In this document: positions 35,868 to 47,160 of the stretch, piece by piece | How positions within the stretch are numbered: position 1 is the first letter of the stretch | How the letters are laid out: every line of letters starts with the position of its first letter | Assembly: GCA_963682175.1 (NCBI GenBank) | Contig: OY821770.1 | Location: forward strand, 18,816,501-18,880,500 | Source: Triglochin maritima | Taxonomy: Eukaryota; Streptophyta; Magnoliopsida; Alismatales; Juncaginaceae | DNA length: 64,000 nucleotides | Reading direction: 5' to 3' | Notes under the pieces: model-generated | What the model was told of the DNA's origin: nothing | Databases searched by the model: none | What the model saw: the letters and a program-made list of their open reading frames with translations, nothing else | Position numbers and translations under genes: made by a program

Positions 35868-37068
35868 CCCTTTTATTTATTCAAGTGTGAATCTATTATC
35901 AATCTGTAACCAATCTGTAATCAAGATTTGTCTGGTACAATCAACATATTATAAAAGTCACACCAAAAACCAATTATATCTAAATATCAAAATTTTAAAC
36001 AATTAAATATATTAAAAATTTGGGCAGAACCTCCCCTAAAATTGTAAGTATAAAACCATTTTCAACTTGCATTTTGAACAACTACAACTAGCAAAACTAT
36101 AACCAAACAAATTAAGCAACTAAGAGAACAACTATAAGCAAACAATAATCAATAATAATCCATTTATGAATTAAAGTTCAAATTCAACCTTTTCTCCTCA
36201 TGTTATCCAAACATTTATTAATCCATCACTTAACAATCGATCTTAATAACTCATCGCTTAACAATATTATACTATCCAAACTTGCTTCCAAATTCCAATC
36301 TCTAAACAACCAAATATTTGCAAATTTCGAATTCCAATCACAAATTCCAACACGAATACCACTTTAATTCTTTGAAATTTCATAAAGTCATCTCAAGTTG
36401 CATTTTGAGAATCTAATAAAGATCAAATACAAAAGGCTAACAACTTATCATGGAAGGAATCAACCCCTAATTACCATCTATGATCTACATGCCATTACCT
36501 TGTCATCAACGTTCCAACACCACTTTGTCTCTTAGATAAAATCTAATTCAATGCAACCAAAACCTAAAAACATTTTTTTCCATGTAACCTATGCATTGGA
36601 AGGAAAAAACCATTAGATTCCGGTTAGAGACAGATGTGTTGGATAATGAATGTCAATCTAGATAACTAAATTCTTAAACTCCAATATTTGAAGGAAAAAA
36701 AGCCATCGATCACACCAACCTAGTTAATACGGATCTACACATGTATAACCAAATAAAAAACCATTAAACCACACCAACTGTCCACTAGTTGCTAATTGCA
36801 TTAGTATAAATTCCTTATCACCCAACATATGATCTCAAGGCCACCACAACCATATTACAGTGGGGGATATAACGGGCACCACCTTAAAAATATCATTATC
36901 CTTTTCTAAAGTGAACATGCATCAACATGTATTCTTTTTCCCCAATATATTCCATCCCATGATTCCATCCCATGATTCAATTTCAGTAACATTTCAGCAA
37001 AATCATATTCAATCAAATGATTCAATTTAAGTAACACTTCAGGAAAATCATGATATGAATATGTTTAA
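35868..37068. other. CACTA non-coding region, no gene seen
   Basis: AT-rich, with chance frames only. By position it should be the 5' untranslated region or first intron of the CACTA transposase gene. A 14-bp phrase (ATTCCATCCCATGA) is repeated near 36950. Confidence 0.5.
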
Positions 37069-37079
37069 CTTTCCTTCCT

Positions 37080-38237
37080 TTTTTTTGCAAGCAAAAAGGG
37101 AGGCTTAGCCTCGAAGTATATTACTGAAATAACGATTACATCCTACCAATTTTTTTGAAAAGAAGTGTGCGGGGCATACAACATGCATACCCGGCTTCTC
37201 CCTACTACCCATGTACGTATGACCTGATGAGGAATAAAGTAGGTAAAGACAAAGAAGTTTCCCTCATATACAACGTTTCAATCAAGCAAAAAAAAACACT
37301 ATCTCCTAACTCCACATGATCTGGAAATCATGCTCCTCCTCCGCCTCCTTCGCAAGGTTCTTTACTCTATCCCAAAGGCAGTGAATAGTGTCTTTGATGG
37401 CAGCTACTATGTCCTTTGGCAATAGCTTTTCTCCCTCAAAAATTCGTCGATTTCGTTCAAGCCAGCACTCGTGTATCATGGCATTGAAGGCCCAACGCCT
37501 TACAACTTTCCCAAGCCGGCTACCACGTGCATGTGCTAGTCGTATCGCTTCTCCTTCTAGCGAATGTGCATATCGGCCACTAATTTTCAGTAAGTGTAGA
37601 AGGGCTACCCAAACCTCCTTTATAAACGTACACCCCCAGAAAAGGTGCTCCACATCCTCCTCGTCCCTCTCACAAAGGCTACAAGTCGGGTCGTGCTTTG
37701 CGCCGCGTTTGTTCATAAGTTTCTTTGTGAGTAACCGACCCCTCAAAGCCCTCCAAGCTGTGAGTGCGTGCTTTGGGATAACATGCTTATGCCACACCAT
37801 ACCAGCCCACGCAACCTTCCTTCCTGGTGGCTTTACCCATGTCCACACCTCTCGTATACCAAGCATAGTTCCCTTGCCATCTATCCTCTTTGGCTGGTCG
37901 ACACCTCCATGTATTTGAGTGTTTGCTATCCTCGAATGAATTTCCTCCATCAATGTAGATCTTGGGGGGGGGGGGGGCATCATCCACACTCCATCTTTTA
38001 TGAAGTATGAGACTTTTATGTCCCAAGGCACTCCCAACTCATAATGTAATCGGTCCCCCCAATTTTCGCATTTGAAAGGCTGTCCACACCAAGGATATTG
38101 GAAGAAACGGATGTCTTCACCATTTCCCACCTCATACCGTATATGCCGTCATGCTATGTCCCGAACTCTAAGGAGCCCCTTCCAAGCCTCGCTATGTCCC
38201 GAACTCTAAGGAGCCCCTTCCAGGCCTCGCTATGTCC
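37080..38237 (-). mobile_element. 5'-truncated LINE with 11-bp TSD
   Basis: CTTTCCTTCCT occurs at 37069..37079 and at 38238..38248, flanking the insert. The left end begins with a T run, the complement of a poly(A) tail, so the LINE is on the minus strand with its 3' end at the left. Only the 3' part of the second reading frame is present, as is usual for target-primed reverse transcription that stops early. Its outer (5') end carries a 38-bp direct duplication (38154..38191 and 38192..38229). Confidence 0.9.
37306..38130 (-). pseudogene. LINE ORF2 C-terminal part (zf-RVT)
   Basis: An open frame of 274 codons on the minus strand. It begins GNGEDIRFFQYPWCGQPFKC and contains the zf-RVT domain: the W/V-rich segment PPGRKVAWAGMVWHKHVIPK, ALRGRLLTKKLMNKRG, and the CSLCERDEEDVEHLFWGC pattern (Cys-x2-Cys ... 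His-x4-Cys). This zinc-binding domain follows the reverse transcriptase in many plant LINEs. A C15 run on the coding strand (near 37963..37978) encodes six prolines and may be a slippage site. The catalytic domains are missing. It resembles the LINE at 47971..53014 (FFQYAWCGESFQCE). Confidence 0.88.
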
Positions 38238-38248
38238 CTTTCCTTCCT

Positions 38249-39005
38249 ATTCACATGTCTAATCACAGATAAAGTCAAATCAAGCCTCTACTAAACTATG
38301 CAACCGATTTAAACTCAAATCCACTTACACATTATTCATATTTCATGCATACTAGATGGAATAAAACACACATTTATTAGATGGAATAAAATAACTGGAA
38401 AGAAATGCTTCGGCAGCATGGACTTGGGATGACGAGGTGGGGCGGCGTGTGGGTGGGCAACTTGGTGGTGGTCGGCATGTGGTGGGGGCCGCAAGGGCGT
38501 GGCCAATGCGGATTTGGGATGACGAGGTGGGCCGACGAGAGGGAGAGACAGCAGCGGGTTGTGTGGTGGAGACGCGAAGCGGAGTCAACGACGAGTAGGG
38601 GAGATGCGAGCGGCGGACGATGACGGTTTGGGGGAGACGAAAATGGAGGAACGGCGGCTACAGAATACGGGATAAGTTAGGCTTTTGTCGGGTGGTAAGG
38701 TGATTGGGTTTTTCCCCTAATTAAATTAGCATGCGGACGTAAATTCCGTCGGCATCTTATTTTTTGTCATGCGCTATGCACGTCCTGTCATTAATCGGGC
38801 AACTGCCCGGTGGATTTTGCATCCTACCAACGGAAATTCCATCGGCACGTTAATTTTGGCATGTGCTCCGCACGTGTCGGAAAAACGGGCACGAACAATA
38901 ATTTTTCGTGCCCGCCCTGACGGAAACGTACACCTGTCGGCATACACGGTCGACAGAATTTCCATCGGCATGTGTCTGTCAGTAAAGACAGTTTCTATTG
39001 TAGTG
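38249..39005 (-). mobile_element. 5' terminal region of the CACTA element
   Basis: Read on the minus strand the element starts CACTACAATAGAAAC at 39005, a classic CACTA terminus. Within the first 300 bp the words CCGTCGGCA, CCATCGGCA and CTGTCGGCA recur (about 38747, 38838, 38936, 38963), as expected for subterminal transposase-binding repeats. The region 38400..38640 is GC-rich, unlike the rest of the element. The other terminus is not found to the left of 20303, so the element is 3'-truncated. Confidence 0.85.
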
Positions 39006-39442
39006 TCTTATCTCCAAGATTCAACAAATAACCCCACTCCTTTAGCACCAATTCTCCTCATCAATCTTCCTTGTCTCTCGAAGGGTTTTTTTTGTCATCG
39101 GCTATCCTTTGTTGTGCCTTGATGTCGAAGGAGATCTTCCCAGTGTTTTTTCGACCTCCTTAATATCTCGGGTAGCTTCAACTATTGGGTTGAGACTGGT
39201 GGACATGGACTTGTTTCTTCTCTTGATCATGATCTTCACCTGAGTCAGCCACTAGGCCAAGCGGAAGTATGGGGTACCGCTGCCGTTGCCCCGGCACACA
39301 AAGCGTATCAGACCCATAAGATTAGGGGTCTTAGTGTAAGAGTTGGTGAACCTGAACGGAGCCTTCCTTTTCTCGAGTTTCCAAAGATCCAACCTTAGCA
39401 CCAAGTGGTCACTCGTACTGCCTCCAATATGCTCAACACATA
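39006..39442 (-). pseudogene. Possible LINE endonuclease fragment
   Basis: On the minus strand near 39245..39430 a frame reads GGSTSDHLVLRLDLW and then KAPFRFTNSYTKTPNLMGLI, resembling the end of LINE endonuclease domains (SDH followed by a PFRF-type segment). It stops abruptly at the gypsy LTR boundary. The rest is unassigned. Confidence 0.45.
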
Positions 39443-40377
39443 ACTAAAAGGCAAGAATCCAATTCTGGGCACCAACTGTCGACCGAAATCAGCAAGGTGG
39501 TCTATCATTTCCTGACGAATAGGAAAATGTTTGAACATCAGCACAAGTCGATCGGATACAAGAGCAAAAACTTAAGTGAACGGCCAAAAAAAAGTCTATA
39601 GGCGGTCAACTGTTTAGAAGGTCTAGGCCAGGGTGAAATCTAAACCATGAGGAAACGGTCGGACCCCAAGGGAAATCCGTCCGACCGATAACTTTAGACT
39701 TCAGAAGTTCGGATTTCTCTACTTCCGATCGACCGCCAACAAGGCATCGGTTGACCAGTTACCAGGCTATGCTAGGCTACATCTAGGCATTGCTTCGCTA
39801 CGCCCGCCGGTGCCTAGCCGGTGGCCAGCCCTCCGACCGCCCCTCGTCGTCGGCGACGAGCCTAAAATGCCTCACACGCCTTGTATGAGCAAATAAATAA
39901 ACTTGGCATACCTTTACGAGTTCTTTGGGGTTCCAAACATTGTCAGAGACGTCCCTCCTTGCATCAACACACCTCTAGCAGCCGAGCAACTCTGGTCGCC
40001 TCCTTGCGCCTCACTCGACGCCGATCACACACATGTCTACCACTGGCAACATTCCGAGCTGCATCTCATTTTCGCTCCGCCATCCACCGCCGATAGTAAC
40101 ACCTCCGACCAACCTTGATGATGGAGAGATGGGGTGGGATAAGAGAGGGTTAGAGTGGAGTGTGGCGTTGTGAAAGAAGGAGAATGTGTGTTTCTTCCTT
40201 CATATATACACACACACTCATACCTAAGCATGGCTCACTATGCTTCCACCATCACCCTTCAACACCCCACCATGCCTCTACCATACCCACCCCAAGAAAC
40301 CAAAGTCATAGCCCACTTAACCCTAATCCTACCCTCTAACCATGATTAGCCCCTTAACTAAATGTTAGGATCTAACA
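39443..40377 (-). mobile_element. Gypsy 3' LTR, partial
   Basis: On the minus strand the LTR begins TGTTAGATCC at 40377, right after a tract like ATTTCTTTAAGTATGGTGGAT, which is the expected polypurine position after gypsy pol. About 39443..39530 and 39890..40095 match 46860..46950 and 46970..47165 in the other LTR. The 3' part of this LTR (about 900 bp by comparison with the other copy) is missing at the left. It carries GTCGACCG-type words (39478, 39745). Confidence 0.8.
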
Positions 40378-41764
40378 ATCCACCATACTTAAAGAAATTT
40401 TGTCCGCAAAATATGAAACTGACAATTCACCAAAAAACTCCAGGTACTTTTTCCGAACTTCCACCTCGATCTCCCAAGTGTCCTCGCAAATACTATGATG
40501 CTGCCATCACACCTTCACCATCGGAATGCTCCTCCTGTTGAGCTAGTGCTCCTTGTGATCCCCGATGTCTACGAGCATCTCCTCCAGAGACATCTCCTAC
40601 TTAATTTCTGGAACCTCGATCTCGATGACGTGGGATGGGTCCGCCACAAACTTCCTCAGCATCAAAATGGTGAAGACATTGTGAAGACCCAAAAATTGCG
40701 GTGGCAAAGCAATTCAGTAGGTGCCCTCTCCAACGCGGTCTAGAATCTCAAAGGGTCCGACATACCTTGTACTGAGCTTCCTCTTTTTCCTGAACCTCAT
40801 TACTCTCTTGGCTGGGGAGATCTTCAGAAATACGTGGTCGCCGATCAAAGCTAAACTCCCGTCTACGCTTATCTGCGTAGCTCTTCTGTGTTGATGTTTG
40901 TCTCTTCTCGATAACATCTACTTTCTCTGCATACATTTGCACTAACATACATCTGCTTCATACGGTGCCATCCCAATACTCTCGTGGAAGCTCTTGTTGT
41001 AGGCGAACTCTATCAATGACGAATGATCATCCCAATGTCTTGCCCAATCAAAAGTGCAAGCTCTCAGCATATCCTCCAATGTCTGGATAATCTTATCCGA
41101 CTGACCGTCTGTCAATGTTGTGCTGAACGTCAACTGCATCCCCAAGGCTTTCTGCAAACTTCCCCAAAACATAGATATAAACCTGGGGTCTCGATCAAAG
41201 ATGATGCTCAGTCGTACTCTGTGTAGTCTGACTATCTCCTCGATGTACAACTTAGCTAGACCCTCCAAAGTCAACGTGATCCTGATCGTTAAGAAGTGTG
41301 CTGACTTGGTTAGTCGATCAATGACGACTCAAATTGCCCCATGAAATCTCTTTGACTTCGGCAGACCCATGACAAAATCCATCATCACATGCTCCCACTT
41401 CCACTCTGGCAGCTCGATCCTCTGCATTGGTCCTGCAGGTCTATGGTGCTCAATCTTCACACACTGACAGACCAAGCATCTGGATACAAATTCTGCTATG
41501 TCTCTCGTCATATCTTTCCACAAGAAGTTCTATTGTAGGTCCTTAGACATCTTTGTATCGGGCTCTGTGTGCCTCCTCCATGATTTCCTTCCTCAAATCT
41601 TCCATCTGTGGCACCCATATACGGTTCTTGAACCTCAAACCCCCATCTACCTCTATACTGAAATCAGATCTTTCCTTCGTAGCCAACTGCATCAGGTTGG
41701 TCAACTCGGCATCTTCATTTTTGGCCTGCATGATCCTCAAGACTATCTGAGGCTCCATCCTTAG
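40378..41764 (-). pseudogene. Gypsy integrase and C-terminal region
   Basis: Minus-strand pieces include the integrase zinc-binding end (SRCLVCQCVKIEHHRPAG), the core start (ELPEWKWEHVMMDFVMGLPK), the second catalytic part (IIFDRDPRFISMFWGSLQ), TLTDGQSDKIIQTLEDMLR and WDDHSSLIEFAYNKSFHESI, and the C-terminal KLSTRYVGPFEILDRVG typical of chromoviruses of the Tekay/Reina type. Stops and shifts separate them. The catalytic Glu region reads SDK where SER is usual. A chromodomain is not clearly seen in 40378..40700. Confidence 0.88.
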
Positions 41765-43118
41765 TCCAACAATTACAACACCCTCTTATACCCTAGTGAA
41801 CGACTTCCACTCTGCCAATTTTTCAGTCAGCCTCCACCACTAAATGCACAAAGTGGCCACTGAAACCTCCATTTTCTTGCTTACGGCCTCTGCAACCGAA
41901 ATCACCATTCTGAGATGATAGGAAATAGTGATGATGTAGTCCTTGATGAACTCAAGTCATCTGTGTTGCCTCATATTCATCTCCTTCTGTGAAAACAAAT
42001 ACTTTAGACTCTGGTGATCGGTGAAGACTTCAAACCGCTCTCCGTATAGATAGTGCCTTCAGGTTTTCAATCAATGAACCATTGCTAGCTCCATGTCATG
42101 TGTTGGGTAGTTCTTCTCATGCATCTTCAACTGTCTCAAAGTTTATGCTATGACCTTCTCGTGTTGGATGAGCACGTAACCCAATCCAACCCCGGATGCG
42201 TCGCTATATATCACGTACTCACCGCTGCCACTCAGAAGAGTCAGAATCGGTGCAGTCGTCAGCAATCTCTTCAACTCCTGAAAGTTGTCCTTGCACTTCT
42301 GGGACCAAACAAACCTAATGCCCTTCTGTGTCAGCACCATCAGTGGTGAAGCAAGCTCGTAGACGTACTTTATGAAACGATGGTAATAGCCTGTAAATCC
42401 CATAAAACTACTGATCTCAGGCACACTCATTGGATACTTCTGCTGTGTCACAACCTCAACCTTCACTGGGTCCACTGAGATCCCACCATTGGACACAATG
42501 TGCCCCAGAAATGCTACCTGGTCAAGCCAAAACTCGTACTTAGCATCAAGCTTATGAACCATCAAGATTCCAAGTACTGTCCTCAGATGCTCCCTGTGCT
42601 GCTCTCTATTTGGATAGTAGACCAAGATATCTCCCACAAAAACGATGAGGAAACTTTCGAGGTACGGCTTGAATGTTCTATTCATCAGATCTATGAATGT
42701 TGCAGGTGCATTTGTCAATCCAAACGACATCACTAGGAACTCATAGTGCCCATACCGAGTCCTGAAAGTTATCTTCTGGACGTCTTCCTCCTTGATCCTT
42801 AACTGGTGATAGCCCAATCGTAGGACGATCTTGGAGAAAACCTTCGTGGTCTGCAATTGGTCAAAGAGGTCCTCTATCTTAGGCAAATGGTAGTGATTCT
42901 TGACGGTAACCTTATTCAGCATCCTGTAGTCGATGCACATCCACAATGACCCATCCTTATTCTTCTTCACGAAAAGCACTGACACTCCCCAAGGTGAGAC
43001 ATTTAGTCAGTTGAACCAAGAATCCAACAACTCCTGCAACTACTTCTTCAACTCAGCCAGCTCTCCAGGAGCAATCCGTATGGAGCCTTTGACTGTGAAG
43101 TGATACCATCTACCAACG
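41765..43118 (-). pseudogene. Gypsy reverse transcriptase and RNase H
   Basis: An open stretch of 280 codons (42143..42985) covers most of the reverse transcriptase, from [20 protein letters not shown] to RNase [19 protein letters not shown]. Two catalytic aspartates are changed: the KIDLRSGYHQ motif reads [10 protein letters not shown], and the YVDDILVYS box reads FVGDILVYY. RNase H continues in pieces with stops to about 41830. At the right, 43010..43118 encodes the segment before the reverse transcriptase (LVDGITSQSKAPYG) with a frameshift. The enzyme is dead. Confidence 0.9.
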
Positions 43119-44330
43119 TGACAGATCTAACCCGGTCTAACCCGGTTCAGATCTGATCTTATTTGTCTCAGTTATTTGTTATGTTGTTTATAGCTATTTT
43201 GAGTAAATTCCATTAATCCTACATCGAGGGATTGTCCCCGATTATCTTTTTCTATGACTATAAATAGAACTCTTCATCCTCCCTTGTAATGTACTCCTTG
43301 CTTGGTGGCAATTCTCTATACTTGTGGTAAAGTCTTGGAGCAAAACTCTAGTGGAGATGCTACTTGTAATGTGAGTGAGTAATAAAATAAATCTTTGTTA
43401 ATTTCATGTTGTCTCTTTTAATTCTTGCATGCTTAGCTTAATCTTGTTTTAGTAATCTTAGTATAATTAGTTAGAACGCTTTCTTTTCTTAATATAAATG
43501 CTAACTTAATGAGTAGTGAGTAGTCTATCCCCCTTTGGGGATGGTGGAGATGATGTACATTTAGGTTTTGAGGCTTTGAATGTTTGACAAATTTAGATTG
43601 TGTAGACTTGAATGTTTGTATGTTCATCGGGTTTGTTTTATTCATCTACATGTTGGGGGATTTTTGATGGGTTTTGCCATAAGATTTAGACATTTCCCAT
43701 GCTTGGTTTTCTCATGTTTATTGACTGAAATTTCTTGTTGGATATGCTACATTTTAGTCGTGTGTTTGTATTAGTGTTTGCTCGCTTGATTGATTGAAGA
43801 AACTTTGTTTTTATGGGTTTTGCCATAACATCTAGACACTTCCCATGCTTAGCTTTGTTCTTGACATGAGTTCCTCGTTTTTTATGAGTCATTCCATATC
43901 TTTAGACACTTCTCATTCTGAGCATTGTCTTATGATAATCAAGTAGTAATTGTTGATACATTGTGTGAATGGATTGACAGGTTTTGCCAAATCTTTAGAC
44001 ACTTTCTATGCATGAAGACACATACGTGACACATATACATGCTTACATGCGTCATTCATCACTTCTCTCACCTCATATGTGCACACACTCCACCCCTTGG
44101 GGATTTTTATTCATGAATTTTATCTCGCTTTCGATTTCTCTTGCTTTCGTTTGCCTTGTTTGATGCTTGCTAGTTTAATGTAGTTTAGTTTGGTGTAATC
44201 AACTTCTTCTCCCCACATTTTCCACTTGACTTCGAAAAAACCAGAGTTGACACATCTCCCGGTGGATCGACCCGTACTTGACCCGTCTTCACTGATGGTT
44301 GTGCACTTACGGTTAAACTTAATATCAATC
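43119..44330 (+). mobile_element. Solo LTR of an Athila-like family
   Basis: It starts near TGACAGATC (43119) and ends CAATCAATCA (about 44330). Several blocks match the LTR at 58465..60017: the segment around GGGGGATTGTCCC/GAGGGATTGTCCC with TATAAATAGAACTCTTCA (TATA box near 43259), GCAAAACTCTAGTGGAG, the CCCCTTTGGGG hairpin word, and the end GTGCACTTACGGT followed by ATCAATCA. It lies between the protease and reverse transcriptase of the gypsy element. I see no matching 5-bp duplication, and about 70 codons of pol are absent at the junction, so a deletion came with or after the insertion. Confidence 0.75.
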
Positions 44331-44332
44331 AA

Positions 44333-44700
44333 TCATCCTCTTCTCTTCGTCCCCGTGATCATTACATCAGGCTGATCCTTCCTTAGAATCAAGATCTTCT
44401 TCTGACGACAAAAGACCCAAACATCGTACTGTGACAGCCAATCCGTCCCTAGTATGACGTTGAAGTCATCCATCGGTAGCAAGGTTAGATCAGCCGGAAA
44501 ATCATGGTCTCTCGAGACAACTGTGGTGTCGGGGAGAAAGCTCCCCACAGTGCCCATCTCTCCCATAGGCGTACTGACTTCTAGACTAGTAGTCAACTGC
44601 GCCGAGACACGACCCAACGTGCTCGCAAACCTCTCCGAATTGAAGGAACGTGAAGCACCACAATTGAAAAGAACTTTTGTAATATGAGCATCAACATAAA
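44333..44700 (-). pseudogene. Gypsy protease
   Basis: The frame contains RVSAQLTTSLEVSTPMGEMG and the phrase MDDFNVILGTDWLSQYD, diagnostic of the region at and after the gypsy protease. The catalytic D-T/S-G part is in the damaged segment near 44640..44700 (CGASRSF read upstream). It is cut off by the solo LTR at 44330. Confidence 0.8.
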
Positions 44701-44770
44701 GTGTACCTTACACCACAGTGTTAGAGTCCTTCACCTCCTCGGCCTGGATGGTGAAGACTCGTCCAACTCT

Positions 44771-45789
44771 CTACTCTGGTGGTGCAACGGGTCGGCTGAC
44801 TTCGCCTCTCCCCGCAACCGATGGTCCTGGTCTCCTACTAGACTCGCCTTTCCTGTTAGGGCACTCTCGGATGTAGTGTCTCTGCTGACTGCATCCCAAA
44901 CATGCCCAACAAGGAAAAGCAATCCCGTCAAGGGTGAAGTCTGCAAAAAACCTTGCATACCTCAGGTCGGCTTGTACTAGCTCCTTCAAATCTGGGGCCT
45001 CTTGCCTGGATTTCCTAGGAAATGCCCAGCTGCACGTCCCCCAACATTACCCCGTGGACTTCAAGGATCCTGGTAGTTCTCTTGATAATCCTCGTCTAGG
45101 ATAGTCACGCACTTCACGACATCCGCCACGGTCTGGGGCATGCTAGTGAGCACACTGGTGCTAAGCTGCTTACGAAGTCACCACATGAACTTCATTACCC
45201 TCTACTCCTTGGTGACATAGATCTCTTGATAGCAGCGCTCCAGAATGTTGAACTTTGTTGACGTAGCTCTCCAACGTCAACTCCTTATGTTCCAGAGCTA
45301 GGAACTCCTCACGTTTTGCATCCCTGACGTGCTGCAAAAAGTACTTCAGATTGAACTCCTCCAGGAACTCCTCCCAGCTCACGTCCTCTCTGTCACTGAA
45401 CACCAAAGTGGACGTGGTTCTCCACCAGTTGGACGCTAAACCGCCCAGCAAATAGGTGGCCAGATCCACCTTCATCTCCGGGAAGCATCCGATCACCTAG
45501 AATATCCTCTGGATCTAGAAAACCCAATCCTCTGGATCTAGAAGACCCAATCCTTTGTTGCCTGCGGGTCACCTCCGCCCTCGAAGGTAGGTAGATGTTG
45601 CCGTATAAATCTCTCGTGCATCGCACCCACCCCCACCTGCTTAGTGTCGGCCGTCTAGCACTCTAGGAACTCACGACGCCTCTCAATAGTCCCATAGAGC
45701 GTCTACCGCTCTTCCTCCCACGCTGCGCCACCAATCACATCACTGACTCTACGCTTGCGCGATGCGGGTCTCACACGTCTCGGAGGCAT
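44771..45789 (-). pseudogene. Gypsy gag
   Basis: It starts MPPRRVRPASRKRR at 45789. The gag domain contains KVDLATYLLGGLASNWWRT and WEEFLEEFNLKYF (45290..45490), and ends in a zinc knuckle CLGCSQQRHYIREC (C-x2-C-x4-H-x4-C, near 44860). Several stops and frameshifts occur (for example in the first 60 codons and near 45500, where an 18-bp phrase CTAGAAAACCCAATCCTC is partly duplicated). Confidence 0.85.
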
Positions 45790-45916
45790 CCAACACAACA
45801 ACCAAGAAGACGAATCAATTCAACTATGCATGCATGATCTACTGAAAGAAATGCAACATTTAATCCAAACTACTCGTAAGGGTGGTTTCTATGGATGAGT
45901 ACACCGAAACCGGCAT

Positions 45917-45929
45917 GCTTTGATACCAA
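45917..45929 (-). other. Gypsy primer-binding site
   Basis: The minus strand reads TTGGTATCAAAGC just inside the LTR end, one mismatch from the initiator methionine tRNA site TGGTATCAGAGC. Confidence 0.75.
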
Positions 45930-45931
45930 GC

Positions 45932-47160
45932 TATAACGTCCCCGAAAAGAAAAAAAATAAACAAAATTTCAAAGATAGACCAGAGTGGAAAGGAGAAATA
46001 ACTCAAATAACATTCATCAATGTGCACCATTACAAAAGAGGTTCGAAGTCTGATTTCATCAAGATGAGGAAAGGACATAATACATATAAAGACAATGACC
46101 TAAGATATGGGGTTGGAGGATCAAGTCCCGGGTACACTCGTCCTTAGTCGCGACCCACTCAACATTGCTCAAGACCCTGAAATGCAAACATGATAAATGT
46201 CTGAGTTTTCATAATGAAACTCTGTATAGCAAACCCATTTATAAATATGAATGCACAACACAATGACCCTATCATACTACTATATCATGGCAGAAAAGAA
46301 TGGAAGAGTAAAATCGTCCTCATCTAGGGGCAATAAGGGACAACGGTCCCACCAACAACATTGGGTCCCCCAAGGGTACCTACCGCAGGCACACACGGTC
46401 TTACGAAGAGTTCACGATGCACACCACTCATGACTATACTAATCATGAAGGATTTGTAAGGGTCGCATGCACTTCCACGTCATAGATACATATCTAATCT
46501 CATGGACAACAACACCACACCCGCCAGAGCCGTCGCTCTAGTCGGTCATACTCGTCGGAAAACGTCGGTCGGTTATCTCCACCGCCATCAAGTGTTGTCA
46601 GTCTTCTCGCTCCGTGGAGCCGCGTAACAAGGCAATGCTTTGGGATCCGTGATCCCTCATGTCTGCTACATAGGGTGACTCCATGAAATGCAACATGCTA
46701 TACTAAAGCTCATAAATATAAAGGTGGCACGTGTACCAAGCGTCCATACTCTTTTGCCCTGCAGTCCCTGGGCAGGCGCTCTCATCGCACCCACCGTCAT
46801 CTCCCGGCTCACACTCAAGGCGAGGACACAAGTTTACGAGAAAATAGTACAACACAACTAAAAAAGCAAGAATCCAATTCTGGGCACCAACGGTCGACCG
46901 AATTGGCAAAGTGGTTGACCGTTTCCTGATGAATAGGAAAACGTTCGAACAACCACGCACCTCCAACAAATGAGTGAACTTGGCATACCTTTACGAGTTT
47001 GTCAGAGTTCCGATCGTCATCGGCGACCTCCCTCCTTGCAGCCACGCACCTTCGGCAGTCGAGCAACTTCGGTCGCCTCTTTGCGACTCGATCCACGCCG
47101 ACCACGCACGCACCTACCACCATCCACGCTCCAAGCCGCGTCTCCTTCTTGCTCCGCTGT
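45932..47160 (-). mobile_element. Gypsy 5' LTR, truncated
   Basis: On the minus strand the LTR ends CGGGGACGTTATA at 45932, directly before the primer-binding site. From 46860 to about 47160 it matches the other LTR at 39443..40095, with about 300 bp fewer in the middle. At about 47160 it is fused to LINE coding sequence, so its 5' part is lost. It contains CGGTCGACCG at 46891..46900 and the variant GGTTGACCG shortly after. Confidence 0.8.

Noticed and set aside
38405..38623. GC-rich 72 and 78-codon frames on opposite strands
   Set aside because: Both arise from a GC-rich patch in the CACTA 5' region; no domain and no codon pattern favours either.
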